Of a DNA stretch of 64,000 nt, positions 10,101 to 18,185 are shown in pieces. The notes beneath the pieces are model-generated. The model was not told the DNA's origin. It saw nothing but the letters and a program-made list of their open reading frames with translations, and did no database searches. A program made the translations under genes and the position numbers. The DNA comes from Candidatus Kuenenia stuttgartensis. GTDB taxonomy: Bacteria; Planctomycetota; Planctomycetia; Isosphaerales; Isosphaeraceae. The stretch spans positions 1-64,000 of the forward strand of contig CAMBEP010000010.1 of the NCBI GenBank assembly GCA_945865635.1. Direction: 5' to 3'. The first letter of the stretch is position 1. Every line of letters begins with the position of its first letter.

Positions 10101-10388
10101 AATGTGCCCACTCAGGCGCTGGTCATGCTCAATGATCCTCTGTCAAATCAATTGGCACAACACTGGGCCACCCGCCTGACCAAAGACCTTCAAACAACAC
10201 CCGAAGACCGCATCCAAGGCATGTTCATCGACGCCTTTGGACGCGAACCTCAAGCCGCAGAGCTCAAGCGATGGGCCGCCTCTGTGCGATCGTTTGCAAC
10301 CACAGGTGAAATCATGCGAGATCAGGCCGCTTGGGCGCAACTCGCCCACACCCTGTTCAATACTCAGGAATTCATCCACTACCGTTAA
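7110..10388 (+). CDS. PSCyt1-PSCyt2-PSD1 multidomain cytochrome-like protein
   Basis: This is a large secreted protein (1092 residues) of the planctomycete DUF1549/DUF1553 family. A signal peptide (MLNRIIVFGFTLVSLNVALKA) precedes a planctomycete cytochrome c domain with haem motif CVKCH, the strand PGNPDESLLIKAV and the ligand-region motif MPPKKKL. The PSCyt2/DUF1549 domain follows (WSQNPVDKFIRDAL, FGERFARHWMDAVRY) with a second haem-like motif CARCH. PSD1/DUF1553 is near the C-terminus (NHPLTSRVYVNRVWGWIFG, PTQALVMLNDP). The ATG at 7110 has GGATGAG upstream; 7098 is an in-frame alternative. The DUF1501 partner starts 42 bp after its stop, the usual arrangement. These pairs are thought to act in periplasmic breakdown of complex substrates; the exact reaction is unknown. 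Confidence 0.93.
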   Translation: MLNRIIVFGFTLVSLNVALKASDTIAPTPEKVAFFESKIRPLLVANCVKCHGEKSAKGGLRLDSKPGWLKGGDTGEVILPGNPDESLLIKAVRFADKTLQMPPKKKLADHEIALLTDWVRQGAIDPRSKEVTAHHGTSDAWEEIFKKRLDWWSLKRLHDPQPPKVADPAWSQNPVDKFIRDALDSAGIDSAPTAQPELLLRRLALVLTGLPPTPALRKDFLGQWQTSPSQAYENLVDRLLASPHFGERFARHWMDAVRYTDTYGYEWDNPAKGSHEYRDYLIRAFNSDIGFDQFLLEQLAGDLLEKPRINQATGTNESLIGTMFYHLGEHRHGSSLDFNGIHQDMINNKVDAFSKVFLATTVACARCHDHKLEAVSQRDYYALGAVFMTPRWTSRSIDTPEKNALVITALKELRARIRSEMAGMWRSFKPAKELWKLVLEQKNAPAPTIEQITWPLARLTKAEGGIEASWNALVSEWKNARQARIEANKRFKVLTDFQKPDIPKGWVTDGAGMAHGWVPEGTPLVALEGNSAIARLLPRGYHTNALSSKLPGALRMPPQHTVPGQFASLKLAGGEYGGYLTSEANAFQGEGVVFLKEIQPQWRSFADRPLKNGVTRVTVEFATADLNPNFPPRTGLAGGLPNNDLGYDKRSWLSITGIVTHDAAGAPQDTLESFASLYDTRTPAPKTHDEAQQRIAAWLSGAVLRWCDQKLQPGDLQILDWLLSHNLLPNQPNSAHPLAKLVAEYRSIEQGIAFPRSANGMDERQMARLSLHFNSRGDVDSLGELVEPDFLEIFEGRNDVANSPGSGRLELAESLLEPNHPLTSRVYVNRVWGWIFGTGLVSTPDNFGRLGDKPSHPELLDWLAHDFPRQGWSTKRLVRELVMSQTFRESGLATPQALERDPSNRLRHHYPTRRMEAESIRDSMLAVSGRLDPTLYGRPINPPRAVEDGSKRLFSGPVDGNGRRSLYLTMSIMAPPAFLSTFDLPDLKQPSGRRNATNVPTQALVMLNDPLSNQLAQHWATRLTKDLQTTPEDRIQGMFIDAFGREPQAAELKRWAASVRSFATTGEIMRDQAAWAQLAHTLFNTQEFIHYR

Positions 10389-10430
10389 GAAAAAAGCCAG
10401 ATTCATGAACGCTTTGAAGGTCTTGATCGA

Positions 10431-11861
10431 ATGTTGAATCACCCATCTTTGGCATGTCCGGGCCGTGTTGCAAATGCAATCACCCGCCGGGGCTTTCTGA
10501 AAAGTTCTTCCGCAGGCTTCGGCTGGCTTGCCCTTCAAGGGCTTTTCTCAAGCCGGGCGAATGCGGCCCAGCATTTGCCGGCCAAGGCCAAGAACATCAT
10601 ATTCTGTTTTATGGATGGCGGCCCAAGCCATGTAGACACCTTTGATTACAAGCCCATGCTGAAAAAGCACGAGGGCAAGCCGATCGGGACGCAGGCCTTT
10701 TCTAAGCGTTCGCAGGCATCCGACCCCGGCCGACTCTGGCTTGGCAGCCCTTGGAATTTTGGACAACGTGGCCAAAGCGGCCTTTGGGTCAGCGATTTGT
10801 TTCCAAATATCGCCCGCGTGGCCGACCATCTTTGCGTAGTCAAGTCGATGGTAGGTGAATTGCCATTACATGGTCAGTCCAATCTGCTCATGCACACCGG
10901 TCGCAGCATTGGGCTGGCACCGAGCTTCGGGGCGTGGGTGACTTACGGGCTAGGCACCGAGAATCAGAACCTGCCAGGATATGTCGTCCTGAATAACGAC
11001 TGGGTGCCCAACGGCGGCCTCGAGAATTTTGGCAGCTCATTCCTGCCAGCCAGCTATCAAGCCACGTTGATGCGTGCCAAAGGCACCCCCGTGGACAACA
11101 TCGCTCCACACGATACCCCTTCCATCCAGCGCCGCAAGCTTGCCCTACTTGCTGAGCAGGACTCCACTTTTGCAGCCCAATCCTCGGAAAAACATGTGAT
11201 TGAATCTGCGATCCATAACTACGAAACTGCCTTCCGCATGCAGACAACCGTGCCGGAAGTGGCCGATATTCGCAACGAGCCAACATATATTCACAAGCTA
11301 TACGGAACGGATTCCGCCGACGAGCATCAGCGATATTATGCCACCCAGGCCCTGCGTGCTCGACGATTGGTGGAAGCGGGGGTAAGATTCGTGGAAATTA
11401 CGTGCCCGAGTTTCGATAACAACAACTCTCCATGGGATCAGCATAGCCACCTCAAGCAGAACCACGAAAAGAACGCCCGGGTGACAGAGCAATCCGTGGC
11501 CGCCCTGATCATCGACCTCCACCAGCGTGGCCTTCTGGACGAAACCATCGTGCTTTGGGCCGGCGAAATGGGCAGAACTCCGCACACCGGTGCAATCAGT
11601 CCGACCAGCGGCCGAGACCACCACGTCAACGGTTTTACACTGTTCCTGGCAGGTGGCGGTTTCAAGCCAGGCACCAGTTATGGCGAGACCGACGAATTCG
11701 GCAACGGCGCTGTGGTCAACCCTGTCAGCGTGCACGACATTCATGCCACGATCCTTCACCAGATGGGCATCGACCACGAACACCTGACATTTCGCCACGG
11801 CGGCCGCGATCAGCGCCTGACTGACGTGCATGGAACAATCCTGAAACCCCTCCTGGCCTGA
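10431..11861 (+). CDS. DUF1501 domain protein, Tat-exported
   Basis: This 476-residue protein has a sulfatase/alkaline-phosphatase-like fold. It starts with a Tat signal (ITRRGFLKSSSAGFGWLAL) and continues with the family hallmark FCFMDGGPSHVDTFDYKP. Other characteristic stretches are GRSIGLAPSFGAWVTYGLG, ARRLVEAGVRFVEIT, WDQHSHLKQNH, LWAGEMGRTPH and GRDHHVNGFTLFLAGGGFK. The conserved Asp and His residues of these motifs correspond to the metal-binding positions of the fold. Length is normal for the family. It follows the PSCyt1/PSD1 gene with a short gap and is almost certainly in the same operon; the two are a standard pair in planctomycete genomes. The enzymatic role is not established. 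Confidence 0.93.
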   Translation: MLNHPSLACPGRVANAITRRGFLKSSSAGFGWLALQGLFSSRANAAQHLPAKAKNIIFCFMDGGPSHVDTFDYKPMLKKHEGKPIGTQAFSKRSQASDPGRLWLGSPWNFGQRGQSGLWVSDLFPNIARVADHLCVVKSMVGELPLHGQSNLLMHTGRSIGLAPSFGAWVTYGLGTENQNLPGYVVLNNDWVPNGGLENFGSSFLPASYQATLMRAKGTPVDNIAPHDTPSIQRRKLALLAEQDSTFAAQSSEKHVIESAIHNYETAFRMQTTVPEVADIRNEPTYIHKLYGTDSADEHQRYYATQALRARRLVEAGVRFVEITCPSFDNNNSPWDQHSHLKQNHEKNARVTEQSVAALIIDLHQRGLLDETIVLWAGEMGRTPHTGAISPTSGRDHHVNGFTLFLAGGGFKPGTSYGETDEFGNGAVVNPVSVHDIHATILHQMGIDHEHLTFRHGGRDQRLTDVHGTILKPLLA

Positions 11862-11942
11862 CTCGGCAAAGTCAACTGGAATCACACCGATAGACCCTAA
11901 AACCGCTCGGTGCGTCAGACCTCGAAATCTAAAAAAATTTGC

Positions 11943-11966
11943 AATAAACTACAAATGTAGTTTATT
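11943..11966. promoter_or_regulatory. Perfect 10-bp inverted repeat (operator or weak hairpin)
   Basis: AATAAACTAC (11943-11952) and GTAGTTTATT (11957-11966) flank AAAT. It is A+T-rich, lacks a T-run, and lies 54 bp upstream of the following gene, so a regulator site is as likely as a terminator. Confidence 0.5.
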
Positions 11967-12019
11967 ATAATCCATTGTCGGATACTTATTAAAGTGAACC
12001 GCCGGATGGCTGCGCTGAG

Positions 12020-13708
12020 ATGTCGACCGAATCTTCCAGTAACGAGATTCAAACCTCGCCCGAAATTCAAATCAGGCCGGTCGATTTGTGTATCCTGGCA
12101 TTGGCCCTGGTGCCTTTGGCATGGTCGCTCTGGCATGGCCCTTCCGGAACGGTTCATGCCCAGATTCTGGTAACCCGATCCGATTCTGGCTTGTTTAAAT
12201 ACGATGCCGGACGCATTCTCATCGCCCTTATCCAACAAATTCCGTACGGCTTTTGGCTTCTCATCATGGCTCAGGGCGTTGCCATGTCCATGGCTGTGGT
12301 GGGTGTGGCTGCCATCGCCGAACGCCTTTTCCCATTGCAGCGTGCCAGTTTCTGGAGCTCTGTTTTTCTGGTTGGCACCGGTGCATGGACCAGATGGTCG
12401 GCCTCTGTCACTCCAGACATGCTTCCAAACTGTCTGGGCCTTTTGGGACTTCTGGCCTGGATCTATTTGAGGTGGAGCCAGCCTTGTCCGAATCCGCTTG
12501 CATACCTGGTTGGCATAGAGACTCTCCTGTTTGCAGCCATTCTCAGCGGGTTTTGGAAGATAGTTGCCCTGGTGGCATTTACGGACATGGCTGTCATCTG
12601 GTTTTTTACCCAGATCGAGCAAAGACCATGCAAACCACCGGTTTTGCCAGCAATTCTGGCTACGATTCTTGCGGCATCTGTTTTCATGTCGGGAATTGCT
12701 ACCGCCCTGGTTGCGCAGACACCAGAGGGGCGAGTCCTGTCAGGTCAGGTGCTGAGCGGATACCCCGACTTTCATGTCGGAGATATCTCAGGCAAACCCA
12801 GGCCGATTCTGGTCGGGTTTGTGCGAGTTGGCATGGAGTTGGCACAGATCCGATCCGCTTATTCATGGCGCCACAATGGATCAATCCTTCTGCTAGCCTG
12901 GCCGATGCTGATCCTGTCTGCTGTAAGCATCTGGAAACAGAGAAGGTCGCCCTGGATGCTGCCAATTGGTGTTCTCCTCGCGGTTTGGTCGGTCATGGTC
13001 AGTAGGACTTATGCAGACTGGGACAACCGATTCCTGACCATTATCTGGCCTGTCATAGCTCTTATGGCATCTGGTGTAGCCCATCGCATCGGTTCCAGCC
13101 GTTTATTTCATCGGGCATTGCTTGCTGCGTCAGTGAGTGGTCTTTTGGTCATGATATTTCATGAATCGATTCTGATCTCACTGGGTCAATGGCTTGTGGT
13201 AAACGATCCCCAGCCAGCCGATGTCATGGTGGTTTTGGTGGGTGGCGACCCCGATCGCGACCAATTGGCCGCTGAGCTGTTTCGTCAGGGTTTTGCCCAG
13301 GAAATCTGGCTTGCCAATGAAGGCGACATGGCCGAAAGTGACCCGAGAAACGATGCGGGAAACCTGATTCGCCGGCTTCTGGCTGGTGGTGTGCCGCGAG
13401 ATCGGATCAGGCTTTTGCCAACGGCCCGAAACACCACCGCCGAAGCCCAGCGAGTGGCGGAATATGTGGATTCGCTGTCGCCCGAAACTCGTCCGCATTC
13501 GATCACGGTTGTGACCACTTCGTTTCACACCCGGCGGGCCAGGTTTTTATTCCGCAAATACTTGGCCAAGTCAGGTGTAGCGATTCATATGGCGGCCAGT
13601 CAGGACCCCACTCTGCCAGCAGTCAGGTGGTGGGCACAGCGGCATGCAAAAACAATGTATACAGGCGAAATTGCAAAAATTCTGTTTACCTGGCTTGGTC
13701 TTGGTTAG
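12020..13708 (+). CDS. Polytopic membrane protein fused to a C-terminal DUF218 (YdcF/ElyC-like) domain
   Basis: Residues 1-390 of this 562-residue protein hold about nine or ten hydrophobic segments (LCILALALVPLAWSLW, MAVVGVAAIAERLFPL and others) and resemble a GT-C-type membrane transferase, though no catalytic motif is certain. The C-terminal third is a DUF218 domain: PADVMVVLVGGDPDRDQLAA, LLPTARNTTAEAQRVAEYV and VVTTSFHTRRARFLF. The TTSFHTRRA motif is the best-conserved part of this family, whose members (YdcF, SanA, ElyC) are linked to envelope polysaccharide or cell-wall metabolism. DUF218 proteins are usually about 200-260 residues, so the fusion is noteworthy. An exosortase gene follows on the same strand about 200 bp later. 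A second, stand-alone DUF218 protein is at 34442-35095. Confidence 0.8.
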   Translation: MSTESSSNEIQTSPEIQIRPVDLCILALALVPLAWSLWHGPSGTVHAQILVTRSDSGLFKYDAGRILIALIQQIPYGFWLLIMAQGVAMSMAVVGVAAIAERLFPLQRASFWSSVFLVGTGAWTRWSASVTPDMLPNCLGLLGLLAWIYLRWSQPCPNPLAYLVGIETLLFAAILSGFWKIVALVAFTDMAVIWFFTQIEQRPCKPPVLPAILATILAASVFMSGIATALVAQTPEGRVLSGQVLSGYPDFHVGDISGKPRPILVGFVRVGMELAQIRSAYSWRHNGSILLLAWPMLILSAVSIWKQRRSPWMLPIGVLLAVWSVMVSRTYADWDNRFLTIIWPVIALMASGVAHRIGSSRLFHRALLAASVSGLLVMIFHESILISLGQWLVVNDPQPADVMVVLVGGDPDRDQLAAELFRQGFAQEIWLANEGDMAESDPRNDAGNLIRRLLAGGVPRDRIRLLPTARNTTAEAQRVAEYVDSLSPETRPHSITVVTTSFHTRRARFLFRKYLAKSGVAIHMAASQDPTLPAVRWWAQRHAKTMYTGEIAKILFTWLGLG

Positions 13709-13922
13709 TGGAACCGCGCAAAAAGTTTCAATACAGTACTTTCCAGAATGCATCACGGATCGGCTTTTACAGTTTTAGGCTTGTATAAGCATGTCCAATT
13801 TGAGATGATGGTTTTAAGCCAACTTCTCAAAAGTGGCTAGGGAACACACAGGGTTTCTCTCGAAAATATCGCTTGCTGTGCTTGACGGAACAGAGCACAG
13901 GCATCAATTAGCGTGCTCGCCA

Positions 13923-15782
13923 ATGGGAAATGTTATGTCAACAGTAGATCTGTCGCAAAAGCGGTTTTCAGTCACGAATCCAGGATTTGCACTCATTGCC
14001 GCCGCGGCGCTGATGATGCCCTTGTGGTTCGCTTGGGCAGCAGCGTTGGGCAACAAGCCTCACTACGAATTCTTCCCGATACTTGTTCTGGGAGTCGTTT
14101 TTCTGGTTCGCCAGCGGCTTCTGGAAGTCGACGAAACAACACTCAGACCAGGCCATCCAGTCATTTCTGCCATGATGGGCCTGTTCAGCATTCCATGCTT
14201 GTTTGTTGGCTATTTTCAGCCTTCCGCTGTGCTCGCGTTCATCGGGACCGTGTCGGCTTTCTCGATGATCATGCACTCGCTGGGCGGTTGGTCAATGGTT
14301 CGCAAGATCAGCCCGGCATTTGTCCTGCTGGCGGTCATCACCCCCCCGCCAGGCGAGCTTGATACCATCCTTACGCTTCGGTTGCAAAGAGTTTCGGTTG
14401 TCATAGCCAGCCGCACCCTGGACATGTTCGATATCTTTCACGTGGTGAACATGAATACTCTGGAGGTCGATGGCCAGCGATTCCTCGTTGAGGAAGCCTG
14501 TAGTGGCATCCAATCCCTGTTTTCCATCCTCGCCTTTGCCCTGTTTTATGCCCTTTGGAATCAGCGAGGCTTTTTACTCACCGGTCTGCTGCTCGCCGGA
14601 GCGGTCATTTTTGACCTCAGCCTGAACGTTCTGCGGATCTGTGTCGGTGTGATTGCGAAAATCACCGGCGATATTGACCTTCTCAACGGCTGGCCTCACG
14701 AAATTCTTGGTATCGTGGTCTTCGTACTGGGCCTGACTCTGACACTCAGTTGGGATATCGTCCTACTAGAATTGTCGACCTCGAAACTCTTTTCGATCTC
14801 TAAACTGAGCAAGCTGTTCCGACGGGTTTTCTCACGCAAGGAAAGCGTTCGTGCACGCTCAGGCAGCTCCGAACAACGCGATCAGTCAAATCCTTCACGC
14901 TCGTCCAAGTCGTCCCCCATCAGCCTAAAGCCACCGCGAAAAGTCTTTGCCGCTGTTCTGATCGGCTGGGCCGGCTTGGTCCTGCCCCTGACGGCCATGG
15001 CGTCCATCCGCATCACGCGTGAAAAAATCAAGGCCGCTTCGGTCAAGGTAGACGACACCGTCAAGCAAGCCCTGGAAAGCAAGGGCGAGGACCGCTTGAA
15101 ACGGCTTGAAGACCTCACCAAAAAGACCCGCCCCACATTTACTCCGCCTGCAAAAATTGGGGAATGGGCACTCCTGCCGGAATCGCTCAAATCAAGCGAG
15201 CGCACACTCAGCTTCGGCTCGAATTCCGAGAGTTTTGTCTATCAAAATGGCAAAATCCAGGCCCAGATCTCAATCGACTACCCATTCTTTGGCTATCACG
15301 ACCTGAATATCTGCTATGACATGGGTGGCTGGAAGGTTCAAGTCATTTCTGCCGAATCCACTGGCAGCAAGACCAGCGAAGTGCCCTATAATGTCTCTGT
15401 GATCTCGCGCGGAATCGATCAGAAAGGACTGCTGATCTATACCGCTTTCCTTGAAAGTGGCGACTGGAAGCTGGAACCACCTGAAGCCCGCTATGATGTG
15501 GAAACCACCGGCGGATCAGGCCTTGTCGGCAACTTGCTGACTCGGGCCAAATATCGACTGGGAAAAATTGTCACCGATATTCCTGCCATGCTTGCCGGCG
15601 CAACCGCACCCACTGTCGATAGTTACTATCGGAACTACCAGCTCCAGGCCATGTATGTGAGCTCGGCATCCCCAACTGTCGAGGAACGCGAGCAGTTGCA
15701 ATCGTTCTTCCGCGAAGCGGCTCCTGTGTTCAAACAAAAATTCCTTGAGTCCACCAAACCCGCCAAGCCTGCTACGGAATAA
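13923..15782 (+). CDS. Exosortase (planctomycete type) fused to EpsI-like domain
   Basis: This is a membrane transpeptidase-like enzyme thought to cleave and anchor proteins with a C-terminal sorting tripartite tail. From ATG 13923 it has 619 residues. The N-terminal half (about 1-290) has eight hydrophobic segments and the exosortase triad: Cys193 in EEACSGIQSLF, Arg238 in NVLRI and His259 in GWPHEILG. A Lys/Ser-rich linker, another membrane segment (AVLIGWAGLVLPLTA) and a C-terminal soluble domain like EpsI/DUF3485 follow (IGEWALLPESL, DYPFFGYHDLNICYDMGGW). This build matches exosortases described from planctomycetes. A GTG at 13833 would add 30 non-hydrophobic residues; 13935 is also possible. 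The DUF218 fusion protein just upstream fits exosortase loci, which often mix with polysaccharide genes. I saw no substrate with a sorting tail in this window. Confidence 0.88.
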   Translation: MGNVMSTVDLSQKRFSVTNPGFALIAAAALMMPLWFAWAAALGNKPHYEFFPILVLGVVFLVRQRLLEVDETTLRPGHPVISAMMGLFSIPCLFVGYFQPSAVLAFIGTVSAFSMIMHSLGGWSMVRKISPAFVLLAVITPPPGELDTILTLRLQRVSVVIASRTLDMFDIFHVVNMNTLEVDGQRFLVEEACSGIQSLFSILAFALFYALWNQRGFLLTGLLLAGAVIFDLSLNVLRICVGVIAKITGDIDLLNGWPHEILGIVVFVLGLTLTLSWDIVLLELSTSKLFSISKLSKLFRRVFSRKESVRARSGSSEQRDQSNPSRSSKSSPISLKPPRKVFAAVLIGWAGLVLPLTAMASIRITREKIKAASVKVDDTVKQALESKGEDRLKRLEDLTKKTRPTFTPPAKIGEWALLPESLKSSERTLSFGSNSESFVYQNGKIQAQISIDYPFFGYHDLNICYDMGGWKVQVISAESTGSKTSEVPYNVSVISRGIDQKGLLIYTAFLESGDWKLEPPEARYDVETTGGSGLVGNLLTRAKYRLGKIVTDIPAMLAGATAPTVDSYYRNYQLQAMYVSSASPTVEEREQLQSFFREAAPVFKQKFLESTKPAKPATE

Positions 15783-15850
15783 GTCGGGCTTCACAGGGAT
15801 CGATCGGATTCTTTGACTCAAACGAATGCCTTTTCAGCTCAATATTTCAA

Positions 15851-15876
15851 CTCTCCGGAAATTTCGAGGCGGAGAG
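15851..15876 (+). terminator. Possible weak terminator hairpin after the exosortase gene
   Basis: CTCTCCG (15851-15857) pairs with CGGAGAG (15870-15876) across a 12-base loop. Only GTTT follows, so it is a poor intrinsic terminator. Confidence 0.3.
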
Positions 15877-15955
15877 GTTTCAGTTCCTACTAGCCTGGAA
15901 TATACGCCTTGATTTTCAATCCCCTTGCTGAGAATCCGTACGCACATCCATAGAG

Positions 15956-16027
15956 CTCAACATTGGATCCGGCTCGGCTATGTCAGGCAGTGTGTTAGGG
16001 GACAGACGGCGGACTCAACATTGGATC
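15956..16027 (+). repeat. 14-bp direct repeat pair before the sialidase gene
   Basis: CTCAACATTGGATC occurs at 15956-15969 and exactly again at 16014-16027, 58 bp apart, the second copy ending 6 bp before the chosen start codon. It may be a small duplication or a regulator site. Confidence 0.5.
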
Positions 16028-16033
16028 ACGCCC

Positions 16034-17884
16034 ATGAAATACGCACTTATCCTCAGCTCGCTCTGCCTTTATCTCCAAATGGCTGCTGCCCAGGTGCCTG
16101 ACCCTCGCCACATGGCCAATGGCCGGATCATTCCAAGCGAGGGTTATGCCGACCAGCCATACATCGTCAAGGCCGACGACGGCTCATGGGTGTGCGTTAT
16201 CACAACGGGCAATGGCATTGAAGGTGCCCCCGGCCAGCACGTTGTCTCAATGCGCACCTCGAATCAGGGCCGATCATGGGAGAAGCCGGTCGATCTCGAA
16301 CCAGCCAATGGCCCGGAAGCGAGCTATGCCGTGCTGCTCAAGGTTCCCAGCGGCCGCATCTACGCCTTCTACAACCACAACACAGACCGAGTCACCGAGG
16401 TGAAGCGAGAGGACAAGGGCGCCTACAAACGCGTAGACTCTCTCGGCCATTATGTCTTTAAGTACAGCGACGACCACGGCAAGACCTGGTCCAGCCAGCG
16501 CTACGACGTTCCCGTCCGTGAATTTCAGTCAGACCGGAATAACGTCTACGGCGGCCGTCTGCGATTCTTCTGGAACGTAGGTCGGCCCCTGATCGTGGGC
16601 AGTAACGCTATTCTGACACTGCATAAAGTCGGCGCAATGGGCAATGGCTTCTTCGCCCAGTCCGAGGGCGCATTGCTCCGAAGCAAAAACATACTCACAG
16701 AACAAGACCCGAAGCGAATCACATTCGAAACACTTCCAGATGGCGACACCGGCCTTCGAACCCCGCCCAATGGTGGTCGTGTGGCCGAAGAACAAAGTGT
16801 TGTCGCGCTCAGCGACGGCTCGCTCTATTGCATCTACCGCACGATCGATGGCTGGCCCGCCTCCGCCTATAGCCGCAATGGCGGCCAAAACTGGACAACG
16901 CCGGCCTATGCCACCTATTCGCCGAATGGCAAGCGAATCAAGCACCCACGGGCCGCCAATTTTCTCTGGCGATGCCCCAATGGTATGTTTCTCTACTGGT
17001 TCCATAACCACGGCGGCCGGTTCGTCGGCGAGCTCGGAGCCGCAGGCAAGGGCGGGCGCAGTGCCTACGACGATCGGAATCCAGCCTGGCTTATGGCTGG
17101 TCGCGAAGTCATTACGCCGCAAGGAATGCAGATCGAGTGGTCCCAGCCCGAAATCCTGATCTACGACGACGACCCCTACCTGCGCATGAGCTACCCCGAC
17201 CTGGTCGAAGAAGCCGGCAAATTCTATATCACCGAGACCCAGAAAACCATCGGACGCGTTCACGAAATACCCGCCCAAATCCTTGATGGACTTTTTAACC
17301 AGTTCAAAACCCGCGACCTTGCCACATCCAACCTGGCCCTCAATGTCAAAGGGAAGCTCTCGCCACAGGTGAAAATGCCGCTGCTTCCTCAGTTCAACCA
17401 GCCTAACCCAAAGGCAGAGGACCGACGCATCATAGACCTTCGGGCCGGCTTCAGCCTTGACCTCTGGCTTGAATTCGACAAGGGCAGGGCAGCACAGCCC
17501 GTCCTGGACACCCGCGATTCGGCTGGCAAGGGAATTCTTGTCGACTATACCGACCAAGGCACGATCCGCATCAAGCTCAACGACGGCCGCCAGGAAGCGA
17601 GCTGGGAGAGCGACCGCAATTTGCTGGCTCTAGCCAAGCCGCAGCACGTTGTGATCACGGTCGACGGCGGGCCCAAGATCATCAGCTTCGTGGTCAATGG
17701 GGTGCTTTGCGATGGCGGCGATGACCGCCAGTTTGGATGGGGACGTTTCGCCTCCACCCTGCGAACCCCAAACGGGTCCGAAATGGCCACACTCGGTCAA
17801 TCGGTCCAATCGCTCCGAATCTACACCCGCGCCTTGCGCACAAGCGAGGCCGTCGGCAATTTCCGGGCTGGGCTCCCACTCTAA
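16034..17884 (+). CDS. Secreted sialidase-fold (BNR repeat) protein with C-terminal LamG-like domain
   Basis: This 616-residue secreted protein starts with signal peptide MKYALILSSLCLYLQMAAAQ. An upstream start at 15980 would bury this signal, so 16034 is preferred. The main body is a six-bladed beta-propeller of the sialidase superfamily, with Asp-box-like turns SNQGRSWEKP, SDDHGKTWSS and SRNGGQNWTT. The last 170 residues (from about RIIDLRAGFSLDLWLEF) look like a concanavalin/LamG domain (KPQHVVITVDGGPK, LRIYTRALRTSEAV), a carbohydrate-binding fold. It would act on extracellular glycans. True neuraminidase activity is not assured, since the catalytic arginine triad cannot be placed confidently. 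Similar proteins are abundant in polysaccharide-degrading planctomycetes. Confidence 0.82.
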   Translation: MKYALILSSLCLYLQMAAAQVPDPRHMANGRIIPSEGYADQPYIVKADDGSWVCVITTGNGIEGAPGQHVVSMRTSNQGRSWEKPVDLEPANGPEASYAVLLKVPSGRIYAFYNHNTDRVTEVKREDKGAYKRVDSLGHYVFKYSDDHGKTWSSQRYDVPVREFQSDRNNVYGGRLRFFWNVGRPLIVGSNAILTLHKVGAMGNGFFAQSEGALLRSKNILTEQDPKRITFETLPDGDTGLRTPPNGGRVAEEQSVVALSDGSLYCIYRTIDGWPASAYSRNGGQNWTTPAYATYSPNGKRIKHPRAANFLWRCPNGMFLYWFHNHGGRFVGELGAAGKGGRSAYDDRNPAWLMAGREVITPQGMQIEWSQPEILIYDDDPYLRMSYPDLVEEAGKFYITETQKTIGRVHEIPAQILDGLFNQFKTRDLATSNLALNVKGKLSPQVKMPLLPQFNQPNPKAEDRRIIDLRAGFSLDLWLEFDKGRAAQPVLDTRDSAGKGILVDYTDQGTIRIKLNDGRQEASWESDRNLLALAKPQHVVITVDGGPKIISFVVNGVLCDGGDDRQFGWGRFASTLRTPNGSEMATLGQSVQSLRIYTRALRTSEAVGNFRAGLPL

Positions 17885-18185
17885 AACAACTCGTTCAATG
17901 AATCGCCCCAGCCAATTAGCCGCTCCATAGGCCGCAAGTCTTCCATCGAACTCATCAAGCACCCCATGATTGATATTTCTGGGGCGTGTTCAGCACAACT
18001 GTTTATTTTGAGAATCTCGCACTCCATCTCTCTCGATTTCAATCACTTCTGGACACGGTGCCGGCGATCAGTTTGAAATGCAATCAGGCGGAAATCTCAA
18101 AATCCATCCGTGCCTGCTCAAACGTATCCAATTTAAAATCCGGCGATTTTATGAATGGTGTTCCAATTCAATTCCAGCCATCGAC
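17885..18185. other. Intergenic region between convergent genes
   Basis: About 300 bp between the sialidase-fold gene and the convergent unknown gene. No strong hairpin with a T-run, repeat or plausible small gene was seen. Confidence 0.45.

Noticed and set aside
12253-13005. Plus-strand open frame of 250 codons in an alternative frame
   Set aside because: It lies wholly within the DUF218 fusion gene in another frame and reads as Cys/His/Ser-rich shadow sequence.
16529-17557. Minus-strand open frame of 342 codons
   Set aside because: It is antisense to the sialidase-fold gene, whose Asp-boxes and signal peptide are clear; the antisense product has no recognisable motif.
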